From assembly GCA_049999725.1 (NCBI GenBank), contig JBNGIS010018700.1, forward strand, positions 1 through 43,223: 43,223 nucleotides of DNA. The letters are read 5' to 3'. Origin of the DNA: Haplomitrium mnioides (lineage: Eukaryota > Marchantiophyta > Haplomitriopsida > Calobryales). The position numbers and the translations under genes are program-made. Below, piece by piece: positions 20,967-33,199 of this stretch (the first letter of the stretch is position 1; each line of letters begins with the position of its first letter). Under the pieces are notes generated by a model. The model saw nothing but the letters and a program-made list of their open reading frames with translations, ran no database searches and had not been told where the DNA came from.

Positions 20967-22610
20967 TCCGAATTGGCCTAAATTTGAGAGCAATAAGAGA
21001 ACAATGCTACATGAATCTGCGATTAAAGTTGGCTGCCAATATTCTGAACATAGTACTTTAAGTGCAAGCAGATGTATGGCATCTATAGAGGACTTGAGAA
21101 GTCTAGGGAGGTTTGAGGCAGTGCTTGAAGACACCATCTTTGCCAATTTGGTAGAGTGCCCTAGAGATTTTAGTGTAAGGAGTAGTAGTCTGTATGAATG
21201 ACCTTATCTGGTGGGGCTGAAGGTTGGACAGAATAGTTCCATTTGAAAGGAAAGGTACTAATTGGTTTTTTTGTGGGTGAGCTAACAGCTGGACTAACGA
21301 ATTATCAATAACAATGTTAGAAGGCAGTATTGAGTCACTTAATGAAACCCATAAATTTGGAAAGTTGTTATCCAAGGAACTCATATTGAGATCATGAGGG
21401 GCTCTTGACAACATACAATTGCCATGATGTATTTCTGGACATACTTGAATTGTGATGTTGAATTAGGAGAACCCATGAAGCTAAAAAGCAAGTCAAAGCA
21501 ACCTTGTTGATTATGTATTTAAGACAGTCATGATCAACTATAAAAGTGAACTTGTAGCCTAGAAAGTAATGGCAGAATTTCTGAATTGTGTATATCATGC
21601 CAAGAGCTTCTTGTTCAATAACACTACTGTTGCATTCAGCAAGACTTAACTGTTTGCATGCATAGTGGATTAGGCATTCTCATTTGTTTCGGAATTGGGC
21701 AAAGACAGCTCCAGTCATAGTGGAAGAAGTATCGATCAAAACCTAAAAAGCAATGTTCCAATCAATGGGAGAGAGGTATGGGAGGGAAGCCAGAATTTCC
21801 TTCAACTTTCCAAAGGCTAGTTGACAATCAAATGTCTATTCAAATGGAATAGAGTGTCTGGTCAGAGCATAAAAAAGGGAGGCGATAGTAGCATGGTTGA
21901 GACAGTAACATCTATAGTTTATTAACTTGCCAATGAAGTGTTGGAGTTGTTTAAGATTTTGGGATGCTGGCAAGGTGATGACAATGCTAACCTTTGCAGG
22001 ATCTAGATGGAGGCCTAATTCCAAAACAATGTAGCCTAAAAGAGCTCCAGCTTGTGTGAAGAATTTTCACTTTTGGGGATCAAAAGATATTCCAAATTTG
22101 TGATAGCACTCACAAGCACATTCGAGTATCTTTAAATGATTTTTGTGAGAGTTGTAAATAGTAAAGTTGTCTAGATATATCTCAAGACATTTGTAAGAGC
22201 CATGCAAGAGAGAATCAAAAGCGATGATCATGATTCTTTGGAATGCACTTGCTGCATTGCACAAACAAAAAACAAGCTTGTTATAGTAGTAACAACCCTA
22301 AGAAGTTGTGATCACTGCAAGAGATCGAGAATCAAGGTGATTGTCAATTTGGTTATATCTAGAAAATCCATCTAAGAAACTCTAGGACTCATGTCTAGCA
22401 ACATTATCGAGAATAATGTCTATAAAAGGTATTGGGTAGTGTTCAAGAGTAGTCATCGTATTTAAGCCTTTGAAATCTTCACAAACATGAATTAAGATAT
22501 CTTTTTGGGGAACAATTATTGTTGGGGAAACCCAATCTGTAAGGCTCGCATGGGAGATAATACTTGCGTTAAGCATTTTTTAAATATCTTTTTGCACCAA
22601 CTCAGAATAT
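20966..22610 (-). pseudogene. Ty3/gypsy pol (RT, RNase H, integrase N-terminus), minus strand
   Basis: Read from 22,610 downwards. The RT fingers have DWVSPTIIVPQKD and a following HYPIPFIDIILDNVA (22,382-22,576). The palm has SFLDGFSRYNQI and CNAASAFQRIM. The catalytic box reads YLDN in place of Y-x-D-D (22,067-22,264), so the second Asp is lost. The connection has LDPAKVSIVITLPAS and FIGKLINY (21,836-22,024). RNase H has FTFIVDHDCLKYIIN (21,392-21,598) and leads to an HLSRAPHDL-like end. The integrase zinc-binding part reads YQIGKDGVFKHCLKPP and LYRCHTSAC (to about 20,966), where it is truncated. Stops and frameshifts occur throughout. The family differs from the plus-strand copies on both sides. 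Confidence 0.85.
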
Positions 22611-24099
22611 TTGGGATTGAGACGGCAAGGTTGCTTGTGTATTGGTTTAGCATCCCGACGAGTTGGATCTTATACTAGAAGATAGATGGAGGAATGCTTG
22701 TTATTTTGTCATACTACTAGGAAAAGATATCAATGTGTTTCTCAATCAAAGTTAGGAAGAGATTCTAGTCTTCGATTGGATAAATTTCTAGACTTTTATG
22801 TTGTTCAAAAATGATAAGTAGATCCGCAATAGTTACGTTGACTAGATTGCAAGAAGGAAAGAGAAGGCAAAAGAAGTGAGATTCATGAGAATAGTCATCC
22901 TTGTTGATCCAAAATCAGTCATCCGTGTGGACTATAGATAAATCATGGAAAACATCATGAAGTTTCTATTTGGATGCAACTCGTGTATGTGTGTAGAGGA
23001 AAGGACAACTTGATTGGTAGGGGGACTCATTGTAAGAGTTCCAGCACAAAACTCCACCTACTCGCAACTCTATTTCAACCAAGGACGAATGAGAAGTAAA
23101 GGGTATCGGTTCTTCTGAAGCGTGTCAATCACAATGTAGTGAGCTACGTATTCCTAATCAAGGAATTGTTGGAATATTTTTTGAAACTCCTAGTGGAACA
23201 ATTTTGCATCCATGAGCAAGTCTTAGAAGTAAGGAAGACTTATGTAGGAAAAAGCTGAGATAGCCAATTAAACTCATCATGGATTTTGTCATTATGTTCA
23301 AAGTAGAGAGGAGGATTGTAGTTCACTTGGTGTTGGTATTGCTCTTGATTGTATCACGACTAGTATGTTGGAGTTGTAAATGATATTGAGAATAAGCAGG
23401 TTGTGAAAGATGTTGGTTTTGTCTCTGATAATGCTATTGATTTCACGAATGAGGATCGTCTTTAGCTATATGATGAGTGTGATTACAATTGTGGCGACCT
23501 TGTCTAAGAAGAGGACAAGTAGGCTAGAATTGATATTACCGGGAGGAGGGGGACTAGATATGCTATTTGATAGCCATGCATTGGAGCCTGGTAAGTTAGG
23601 TGTGAGGGGTGAGCAATTTGTTGTGAGGCTACAAATGGCAAGATAGGTTGCATTGTTGCTTGATTAACTTCCAATGTTGATTGTGCGATCACAGCCTTGA
23701 TTCAATGCCAAACATGACAAACTTTGCTGGAGTGATTGGAACAGAGAAAGATATCACACTAGAAACTTGAAAGGGTAGGCCTCTAAGAGAGAGTGTAACT
23801 GGCTACACCTTGTAAACCAGATATTGGAAGTTGTAGATCTGACATGGGGCGCTGAAGTAGTATTGACCTATTGGATGCACAAACTAGAGATCTCGTCATC
23901 GAGTTTGGAAGTAGCCTCCACTAACTTGGCCCCAAAACCAAAATTTGAGCCTACAAAGGATTCTTGTTTTGTGAGTCCCAATGGGGGAACTGAATTCTTG
24001 AACTCTATAGCAAACGGATCAATAGAGGTGGAGGCGTGCGACAATGAAGAAGGGCGAAAGGATTCTCCAATAGAGGAGGAAGGGGAAGCAAAACGATCT
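22611..24099 (-). pseudogene. Gag C-terminus and protease region of the minus-strand gypsy element (no clear motif)
   Basis: By position this should hold the zinc knuckle and protease. Near 23,440-23,530 a Cys/His-rich stretch (CPLLRQGRHNC, then HTHH) may be a decayed knuckle, but its spacing does not fit CX2CX4HX4C. No D-S/T-G protease motif was found. A minus frame reaching from 24,152 into 23,868 carries the gag downstream part (Ser/Pro-rich). Confidence 0.45.
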
Positions 24100-24720
24100 C
24101 GTAAAAGCAACATCTTCTCATAGGACGTAGCTAGATGAATGACATGCTCCAAGGTTTGGAGATCTTAAAGTAAGGCATGCTTTTGGATGGAATTGGGAAG
24201 GCCTTTGATGAAGAATCCTGTCTGGTCTTCCTCTAGCAGGCTAGTCCGTCATTTTCTTACAACAACTTTGAATAGATTACTGTAATTTTGTATGGACTCT
24301 TGAACGTACATACAGATGCAAAAACAATCATCCCTGGCTCTATCAAAATGATTAGCTAGACGATAGAGATCTAGAAAATCGGTCTGATGGGTTGGCCATG
24401 TAGCACAAGTGACGACCTCGTGAAAATACCAATTGATGGCATCCCCATTGAGAGTAATGGGGAACTATATATGGAGAACATCCTCAAGATCTCCAATGGT
24501 AGCATCAAGAGCAAGAAAGCATTCAAGTGTGTGTTTACATCAACTCGATTGACAAACATTTGGCTTGTGAGCTTCATGTAGAAATAATAGGAAGGAGGGA
24601 CTTGTAGAAAGACCATCATAATCGATACAAAAACTAATTCAAGCTCAACATAGGGAAGAGGGGACTCCAAAAAACTATGCATACTACTCTCATTAGAAGT
24701 GGAACTACATTGAGTTCGAC
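24100..24720 (-). pseudogene. Ty3/gypsy gag capsid region, minus strand
   Basis: On the minus strand, in frames broken by shifts, one reads ITLNGDAINWYFHEVV, then a stretch with DFLDLYRLANHFDRARDD, then EEDQTGFFIKGLPNSI and HVIHLATSYEKMLLLRDRF. This is the capsid (Retrotrans_gag) pattern: a hydrophobic-Trp helix, the L-x-x-x-F segment, a GLP turn and an A-x-x-YE helix. The part at 23,868-24,152 has 94 codons without a stop. It lies in the right order upstream of the pol at 21-22.6 kb. Confidence 0.75.
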
Positions 24721-26949
24721 AAGTGAATTGAGAAAAAGGTTGTTAGGGCATATGCCTCATATACAATTAGAGATTGAGCTGAAATTTCAACATTTGGTTC
24801 GTAAATCGTCAAGTGACTAGTAAATGCCACAAAAGAAAAGAGGGGGGATCAGAAGAATCCTCAGGTTTCGCCCATGGCTGCATTCGCAACGGGACGAAAA
24901 AGAGAGCAACAATGTCCTCGTAACTACCAAAAATGAAAATTCATTAGGAAAAAAATGAAAACTCAATTGACAGGGAGGCAAGCCAAGCTCAAAAAGAGGG
25001 CAAACATAAATTCAATGGCAATTCAAGTGCAATTCTAAGGCAAACTTCCACAATATCTAACACAATTGAGAGGAAGGCAATGACAACAACGAGGACATTT
25101 CATTGGAGGTGAGAGAGGGGATAGTGGCAATCAATGAGAACAAGAGAAGAGGCAATAGGCAAGTGCTATAGGCAAAGGACAGGCAGAACGAGCATAGAGT
25201 ACCAGGAGGCCTCAGAAACGTGCTTTTTTCACAAGGGTGGAGAGTATGGAGGGAGATTGCTATGCTTGGCTATCTTTGTAGCATAGTGGTAGTCTCCTTC
25301 AAGATATGTTTGTAGTATAGTTGTAATCGGTTGTGTGGTGGAAGTCAAGTCAGAGTAAGGTCTAGAAGAGTTTACGTCGAGGACAATGTCTATTGTGTAA
25401 TGACTTGACAAGGCAAATTAGAACGCACTAAAGATTAGCAAGGACCACACTAGTGATGAGTATTTTGCTAAGACAATAAATCTAAGGTGAGAAGCATTCA
25501 CAATAACAATAGGTAATATGAGATCTAAAATGTCAAATGATCCCATTGACATACCTGGGAATGTGAGAACACTTGGGGCTAGAATATCTTAAGATTGGGG
25601 ACAAAATTGGAGAAGTGAGCATGCGTAGAAGCTATCTTGTCAATTTGTGATAGTATTGGAAGGTATAGGTGGATGGAGTGTTGTATAGAATGGGTTTCTA
25701 GAATCACAAACATAAGGATTAGGAGGTTGTCCAATTCAATTGGCCGGGCTCTAAAACATATGTTTGATAGATTGGATCAAATACTAAAGATTCTTCAAGT
25801 CTAGAATATGTCTTACGAGATGACAAAATGATGAATGGACTACTATGAGACTATTCTAAAGACATGACTAGAGGTGAGCTTTACGAGGTTTTACAAGTAG
25901 CTCTATTTGGATAGTAGCATCCGATTGAAGTTCCTATAACAAAATGTACACCTGATTGGGTTTGGTGAACTGATCAAGGAGACATCAAAGGTTCGAATAA
26001 TAAATAGCGATGTTCCAACTTCCTCTTAGAAGATGACGTCAGGCTAAGGTAGCGGACTGGTTATAAGAGAGGTCCTATGGATAACATTTTAGACTAGTGG
26101 TTGAAGGACCGAGCCGATAAGGGATAACTTTAGATGGAGGACATCATAGGTGTTGACAATATGATTGGATGGTCTACATAAAGTGGATCGAAGGAATATC
26201 CTATAGATGAGTTCGGACACCATTGGTCCTAACTATACCCAATAGAAGAGGGAGGATAAAAACTTTAGAAGGAATGAGATGTGTTGGATAATCTGAATCA
26301 AGGCTGGTTTGATATTTTATCTACTTGGGCGAGCATTCATCTACGACTAGTACTAATCCGGATAGATATCGGCATGGAGGAGGGTGCAAACTATGCTCTT
26401 TTGTTTTGCTTAAAGGGAGGAGATTTGTTTGTGTTGTAGGGAAGGAATGAACAATTTCTTATGTATATGCTTTTTTGGAAGGGCTACAAGTTGAACGACA
26501 TGCAAGATAGATCGAATAGAGAAAGGATCATACACACTAATAGAATCTAAGCAACCAAACTATATGAGACGGAACGAACCGTGGAGGTAGATCATTATGC
26601 TTTATACATGTTCAATGTTATGCAACAATGTGCTACGTGCAATTAAACCAAGCTACTAGTCAAATCCTTGAGCAAACAATATGTATTCTTACTTTATCGT
26701 AGCTAGAACTCACTAGAACTCTGATCTCTATACTTGGTTTAACTTATGAAAAGCATGAGACACAATGACGAGGAGAGGAGGAGAAATAGCTACATATGTG
26801 GAAGGTGGACTCCTCTTATTTTTGTAGTCCCTTCTTTTCTTCCTTCCGAACACTAACACAAGGTCTGAAAAAAACAATGAGAACAACACTACAGATAGAG
26901 AGCAAGATTTCTCTTTCTAATAACAAGTCTCATTTTCTTATTCTCTTCT
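24721..26949 (-). other. Leader region of the minus-strand gypsy element; no gene seen
   Basis: About 2.2 kb between the gag and the LTR-like repeat at 26,950-27,192. A 60-codon minus frame at 25,229-25,411 has no known motif. I see no clear primer binding site. It is probably untranslated leader plus decayed DNA. Confidence 0.4.
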
Positions 26950-27192
26950 AAGCATAAACAATAAATAGATCTAACAAGAGACACAAATGTGACCACTCTC
27001 GTAACTGAACAATAGATATACACAAAAGAAGGACAATTACAAGGACAAACTCTAAACATGAGTTAAGATAACAAAAGACATTACAATATCCAAGAACAAA
27101 GCTACGACCTATAGTTGTTCACTTAGAGCTCTTGTCCCTACTTCAAAGGAGCTTCTCGACTTTGCTTCCCTTCACTTGATATTTTCTTCATA
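26950..27192 (-). repeat. Dispersed LTR-like repeat, copy 2
   Basis: Closely similar to 9,318-9,553. The match stops abruptly at 27,192, where plus-strand RNase H sequence begins at about 27,195, so this LTR fragment is truncated. Its minus orientation agrees with the gag-pol at 24.7-21 kb. Confidence 0.7.
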
Positions 27193-27194
27193 GC

Positions 27195-27685
27195 AGTGCT
27201 TATCTAGCTAGATGAGCAAGGGAGGGACCATCCCATCGTCTATGCCACCCAACTTCTGACAACTGCGGAAAGGAACTACTCAGTTATGGACATGGAGGTG
27301 TTGGGCTTCATCTGGTCCCTGAAAAAGTTCAGACATTACCTGTTACACAATGAGGTAACTTTTCACACCGACAATAATGCAATTCTGTACATGGTCAACA
27401 AGCTAGATCTCACAGGGAGGGCAACCAAGTGGATGATGTTGCTGCAAGAATTTGACTATGGGATCAAGGTACACATAGGAAGGTAGCATGGCAATGCAGA
27501 TTTCTTGCCAAGTAAAGGCAGATGGTGGCCAAGCGGTGGATGACACCTTCCCTAACAAAGCACTACTCCACAAAAGAGAGGAGCAACCTAGAGATTATGA
27601 GGAGATCATCCAATTCCTCCTCGGTGGGGGGATCACCAAGAAATCGTCCCCTCAAGTAGCAGTAGTATTTCTAAGGAGGGTGTGA
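27195..27685 (+). pseudogene. RNase H fragment, second plus-strand gypsy copy
   Basis: RNase H removes the RNA template during reverse transcription. One reads LDEQGRDHPIVYATQ, then the frame at 27,286-27,486 with MEVLGFIWSLKKFRHYL, TFHTDNNAILYMVNK (catalytic-type Asp in the TD pair) and a GRATKWMMLLQEFDY end, as in Ty3/gypsy. It is cut on its left at about 27,195 by the minus-strand LTR-like repeat. There is a stop after VHIGR, then linker. Confidence 0.8.
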
Positions 27686-28205
27686 CACTACATGATGATA
27701 AAGGGGTGCTCTACTGATCATGCCCCAATAGACAAGTGTGCAGGTGCTCGGAACAAGACCAGGCCAACATCGAAATGAGGGCCATGCACAAAGATGCAAA
27801 AGGGAGGCACTTTGCCACTGAGATGACAATCAAGATGATATTGGCAACCAAGTACTGGTGGCCAATGCTACATCAAGATGCCGGTTGTTTCGTGAGAAGG
27901 TGTGACCCCTGCCAAAGGACATGCCGACCAGCCTCGTCTGCTCATCACCCCTTGATACACATCCTAGTGTTGGCACCCTTTGAGAAGTGAGGGATCAACT
28001 TCATCAGGCCCATGTCACCTACCACTTGCAAAGGCATTAGGTACATCTTGCTGTCCACAAATTATGCAACTAGATGGGTGGAGGTGCAAGCCACGTGCAA
28101 AGACGATGTAGCCATGGTGGCATGGTTGTTGTACGAGAAAATCTTCATGTGCATTGGAGCTCCTTTGGAATTAGTCAGTGACCAAGGCACACATTTCCTA
28201 ATGGA
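27686..28205 (+). pseudogene. Integrase fragment, second plus-strand gypsy copy
   Basis: The zinc-binding region (27,736-27,990) contains MRAMHKDAKGRHF, KYWWPMLHQDA and CDPCQRT: His-His-Cys-Cys in order. The core begins after a stop. The first catalytic Asp is replaced by Asn (GINFIRP, where the 20.8-kb copy has ADFIGP). The second Asp is present in LVSDQGTHF. The sequence stops matching at about 28,205, before the catalytic Glu, and AT-rich then purine-rich probable LTR B follows. Confidence 0.82.
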
Positions 28206-28214
28206 GGAAAGAAC

Positions 28215-31200
28215 CCTTTATTAAAAAATATATATATACAGCAACAAGAGGGGCGCCGAAAGAGGCAATGGGCCAGGACAGAGAGACCACCATGGAGGGC
28301 AGCATCACAAGCTTTGGCGAGAAATGGGAAGAATGGGAAGTGGCGATTGGAGCTGTTCACACCACCCGATGGGGGACCTGCACAAGCACAACACCAGACA
28401 AGGGTACGTCAGAAGTGGCAAGAGAAAAGAACGTGAGAGGAAAGAAAGGGAATGGATCATGCCCAGGGAACTAGAGGTAAAACTTGTCACTCCAATCAAC
28501 CCTGCCTAGATCAAACAGCAGCTTGGAAAGTAGGCCAGCCCAAACCTAGAAATAGTTCTTAGCAAAGGGGGTTCATCAGTGCCACCAAGTGTCGAATCTT
28601 GCTAAGGAGAAACCCAAGGATGCCACTAAAATTGCAATCAAAGCAAACAAGGGGCTATAAGTGGACCTGTGATCACCTGAAGCAAAGAAGTGAATCGAGC
28701 AAACCAATGAGCCTTGGAGCTTAGGAGCTACCATTGAAGGGAAAACAGAAGAGTCACATGCTTCAATGAGCCCAACTCTACAGCCAAGATTACTGGAAGA
28801 GCCATGTCACCAAGGGTGGAGTTGAGGAGGACAAGGGCTCCATCTCAAGTTGGGTCAAGTCATGAATAGTAAGAGCAGCGATCAAATGTATCTGTGAGTG
28901 GAAGGGAAAAATCCACAGCACCTTTAAGGAACTGCTACTAGGACTTGCAAACGTCAAGACCATGCTGGGAACCAGGAAGATGCAAGGGCAGAGGTAAACC
29001 CAAGGCGAGAGTAACATGGCGAGGTAGAGAACACTCAGGAGAGCTAGGAGCAGCATGAAACAACAGAAACAGGGGGGACTACTTACCTCGTGAATAAACG
29101 AAGAGCAAGAAAAATGTTTCAGCCAAGCAAAATGGCAGGATCAAGATACCCATAATGGGAGGGTACCAAGGGCAAGGGGACACTTTCAGAACTTGAAAGT
29201 TGGGTTAAGCAATCCTGAACCCTCCACCAACAAATGATCGAAAGGAAGAACGCATGGGCCACAATAAGAGAGTGACGAGTCGGCGGTGGCGGGAACCCAG
29301 ATGGGCCAGCAAACACAAGCAAGATCAACCACTGGATCAGAAAAGCTCCATGGCACCACCATGAAGGAGCAGGAAACAAAAAGGCAGAAACGAGGAAGTA
29401 AAATACGAATGTGAATAAGGAAGGAGAGCCAGAAGAAAACATAAGGCAACACCTTCAGCACAACGAAGCAACAAGCACCGAGTCAACACCACAGGCAATT
29501 AAAGACACACATAGGTACACTAAAATTAATTGAGCTGCGGCGGAGGAGGAGAATGAGCATAGGGTGGGTGCTAGAAAGCCCTAAAACCCCTAGGTGATGG
29601 TGCATGAACTAAGTTGAGCAACCGTTCAACTTAGCGGAGAATGCTTCCCTTCCTCGAACAGGAATGTTGCAACATGGTGAAGGCAAAGCACAAAATAGGA
29701 AGAGCTGCACCCCGCTCGCAGCAAAGAACATCCCAAGCATCCCTGAATCACCCTTCCACCTTGCAAAGTAGCATCCACTAAAATGGAAACAACCCAAACC
29801 CACAAACAAGAAACACCAATCCAAAGAAAAGACAACCTTCAAGGGTTAAGGCACTTCCGTTGGTCGCTCCCGCTGTGCCTCCACGAGCCTCATAAATAAT
29901 AAAGAATGAGAATGAGAAGGAGGGGTCATGAACTTAGTGAAATATATTACATGGGAACTAAACAAGAGTGAGGGGAAGTGGCAACACTACAAAGGGGGTG
30001 GGTCACTATGCTACAGATGACAGAGGAGGCCGGTAAATGGGAAATTTGAGCAGAGGGCAGCTGATTGAGGGCTCAGTACAATTGCGGGCAAGGAGAGGTG
30101 GAGACTCAATTCCCATGTAGGGAAGTCACATGTAGTGTTTCTGAGTACCTTGCTGGAGATGGCAAAGGAGGTAAGCTAAAGGTTAGAGCAATTAAAATTG
30201 AGCCAATTTGGCTTTAGTTGGGCCACCTACCTGCTGACACCTGAATTTTGGCACTGGCGGCAAGGAGGTATAGGTAGAAGGGAGTCTAATTGTGGGAGAA
30301 TTGTGATCATAATTTTTGAGAGGCAGCAAGGAGGAGCTCTAGCCAAGGCGTTGAGGTGAGTATTTAGAAGCAAGCATGGGCTGTATCAAAGGAGGGGACC
30401 TGGACCGGTTTTGTGGACACAATGAGAGCAGGAGGCTCCACTAGAGGTGGACTCACCCATGCAACATGGAGACTCAAGGTGTTAGCTGTACTTAATCAGC
30501 TGCTTGAATCCACAAGCCAACAAGGTAGATTATTCTTGAATCAAGACCTTCTACAGAGCTGGAAAGAAGTTGAATATGCAATCAAATAGTGGGAAGATCT
30601 CCTCTGCTTGCACAGAAGGCTAGCTCGGGTTGAGCATAGCATCCCAGCAGTAGTGCAAGGCTGAATTTTGCGTGAAGGTATCAATTCGCTGTTTGCTGCA
30701 AGCCAACCTGCGAGGCGGTTGTTCCTTGGAAGGGGAGTGCACAATAAGAGGGGTGACAAGGGTGGAGTGTGTGACCAGTGGCGGAGAGCGCCATCTCTAT
30801 AGGTGGAGAGTAACAAATCTCAGCCCTCTAGACGACAAAGGTGAAACATATCTGCTGTTAAGTGTATGAGTACATGGGTTTTGTACAGAATTACAGGTGG
30901 TGATGATGGGGGGAGCAAGCCAGGCATCAACAATATCGCGCTCCCTGGTGGGCATGAGGCTCATCAGATCTAAAGAAGGGCCAGAATCTGCAGTAAGGTA
31001 GTGTACTTGTTTTCCTTGTTGTTGGCATAGAGAGGTAGCAGGGTAGAACTGTGAATGCATGAATGAGTTTAGGAGGAGATGATGAGTTGTAATTTGTAAC
31101 CACACTGTAAGGTGTTCAGTCCTTGGGTCATCCAAGAGAAAATTGCAATAAAGAGAAGTTCAGAATTTGAATAACAATGAAGCGGTCATAACAGCAGGCA

Positions 31201-31311
31201 TAAGGTGAACTTAGCACTACATTGGCCCCTCCCAAAGCAAATAATTCCAAAATCTAACTAAATCAGACTTGGAATAGGATGCTTGGGGGTTTGGTTGACT
31301 TAACCCCAACA
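28215..31311 (+). mobile_element. Long purine-rich probable LTR, copy B
   Basis: Homologous to copy A, best over 30,728-30,845 (A: 12,935-13,050) and at the end: gcttgggggtttggtt then accccaaca, against A's gcttggggtttggtt then catcccgaca. AATAAA at 31,147-31,152, in the context gaaaattgcaataaagag, is shared with A and may be the LTR polyadenylation signal. Purines dominate from 28,240 to 29,600, which explains several long but meaningless minus-strand frames (29,119-29,442, for example). The 5' border is set only by where the integrase match ends. Confidence 0.55.
31147..31152 (+). promoter_or_regulatory. Possible LTR polyadenylation signal
   Basis: AATAAA within a conserved context (gcaataaagag) that is also present in copy A at 13,356-13,361, about 165-180 bp before each LTR end. 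Confidence 0.4.
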
Positions 31312-33199
31312 AGACCAGGCCGACAAGCGGGGAGCGCTACATCCTCTTGTTTCGACGGTCGGGGTTGTGGCATGACTTGATTGAAAGGGGGCGGGAAGGT
31401 GCTCTCAATGCAATTGGAATTGAAGGGAACAAGGGAGAATGAAGATTGCGATGACCTTTCAAAGGCAGTGGCAACACAAGGTTCTAGAGGATGCTCTGAT
31501 CTATCAGGTGCTACCAGGGCTGATTGAGGTTCGGCAGGTTTTGTCCTTTCAATCCCATCTTTCTATTGAGTTTTTGATGTTTCTATCAGGTCGAGTCAAA
31601 GCTATAGAGTTGTCCTTTTCCCATTGTGCATGATGGTCCAACTTCCTCATGGAACATGGCGTTGGATGGCGCTCTATCAGAAGAATTCAACAATCGGGTC
31701 AAACTCTCGATTATTAGGTCTACCATCGGCCATTGGGTCCGCGGTTGCCAATCGGGTCCAAGCAAGTTTATTGGGTTATTCCGATATGTCTTTTTGGGTA
31801 AGGCCAATTTTTCTTATCATTTTAGTCTATTGGATGGTCGACTATCGTGAGCCTCATAACAGGTGTTGCCACTTGAGTACTATGTACAATGTTTGAATAA
31901 TGATGGGGTGCTTCTCACTATCGTCTAATGGAGAGGCTTTCAGGCAAGGGTTAGGATGAAAAGCAAGCAAGGAAGGGACGAACGAGTTGGGAGTATAGAT
32001 GGCCTCACTTCAAAGTATGAGGGGCTCAAGTGCACAGGTGTGTGCGTTGACGCATTGTTGATGTGGATGAGCTTGTGCAAGGAGAGCATCAAAGACAAAG
32101 AGAGAATTCTAATGACATTTCAATTGAAGCGAGTAAACTCGTAACGGAGTGCTATCAAGAGTAGAGGTGGACTAGAGGGGCACCAAGAATCGCTGAGTAT
32201 GAGGCTCTAGAGGCTCAAGCGATCCAAGTGTACTCATTCTTGAAGGTGGACTAGCATTCAAAGGTGAATCCAAACTTGAAGGAGAAAAGAATTCTTTCGG
32301 CTTGGAATTTGTGAGAGCCAGCCAATGGGGGGGGTCCTGGTGTCGTCTTAGCTTTGGTTTGTGTAAGAGCGTCAGCCCCAACAGTGCTTCGAAGGTGCTA
32401 CTAGCAAGTCATTCAAAGGAGGTCGAGGCAATGGGTGGTTGTGCTAGTGCTCGCGCACTACGGAGAAGATCCGGTTGAGGTCTTGGGTGAAGTGGGTTGA
32501 CTACCAGTCGGGAGGACTGCCTTCCAGGGGAGGAGGGTCAACAAGACCTCTTCCGAGTTTTTGGAAGTAAAAGAAAGACCTTCTAACAATGGAAGTAGAT
32601 AAACTATTTGGATAGGGTGCATGAGTGGGGCGTAGTGGCACAAAGTGTTGAGGGGGGAGATTCTGGTGGTGTTGGAGTGCTTGCTGGTTGTCGGTGCTCT
32701 GTTGCTCTTGCTATGTGATTAGTGTAGATATGTTGTATAGACTTTGTTGTAATATAACTATAAATATTCATTACGGACTCTACAGAGTAACAGGAGAGTG
32801 CAGTGAGGGTTGAAGCAAGGGTGTTGGAGTAGCTGGTTCCTATATGCTTCCTATATAGAAGCTTGGGTTGAAGTTCTTAGGCATAGTCTTGTAACTATTC
32901 TGTTTGAGGTAGTGTATATATGCTATCTGGAATCAGAGACTGAGCCATAATCGTTGGTCTGCTACAAGGATTGATCTGCGCACATTGATTTGGCTAGGGG
33001 TGGTGAGTAAAGAAGGGGTGATGGTTTGGTTCTTTGGGTTGTTGTGAAGGGTGCAAACTGCAAGGTGACGCATTAGACCTGTTAGTGCATGGAAGCGATA
33101 AATTGAATTCCGGGGCCATCTCATAAAAGACCGTGGTACTTTTTGTCACTCCTTTCTCTCTAGAGTAGCGCATTTGGAAGTTAACACCAGGGGGAGGAG
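31312..33199 (+). mobile_element. Internal region between LTRs B and C, without gag-pol
   Basis: Starts with a PBS-like string (ggccgacaagcggggagc, about 31,318-31,335) and ends in a polypurine tract at 33,190-33,199. No RT, protease or integrase motif is present. From about 31,860 it aligns with 6,130-7,430. Open stretches at 31,439-31,633, 31,626-31,850 (with IIRSTIGHWVRGCQSGPSKF) and 31,956-32,144 are in different frames and have no domain I recognise. The matching frames are not kept in copy 1, so coding is doubtful. A TATA-like ctataaatatt lies at about 32,758. With LTRs on both sides this looks like a large non-autonomous or internally deleted derivative. Confidence 0.55.
33190..33199 (+). 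promoter_or_regulatory. Polypurine tract before LTR C
   Basis: gggggaggag immediately before TGGGACAC, the place and composition of a plus-strand primer. The matching position in the first dispersed block is also a purine run (near 7,418-7,430). Confidence 0.45.

Noticed and set aside
24387-24581. Plus-strand frame, 64 codons
   Set aside because: It is the complement of the minus-strand gypsy gag, where capsid motifs are clear.
20958-27197. TAGCA on both sides of the minus-strand gypsy element as a target duplication
   Set aside because: The plus-strand sequences outside do not join: integrase on the left, RNase H (further upstream in pol) on the right. Both ends of the minus element are truncated, so a 5-bp match is not meaningful.
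29119-29461. Minus-strand frames of 91-107 codons
   Set aside because: Same cause as in LTR A: pyrimidine-rich complement giving Phe/Leu/Ser-rich frames. No domain and no conservation between copies.
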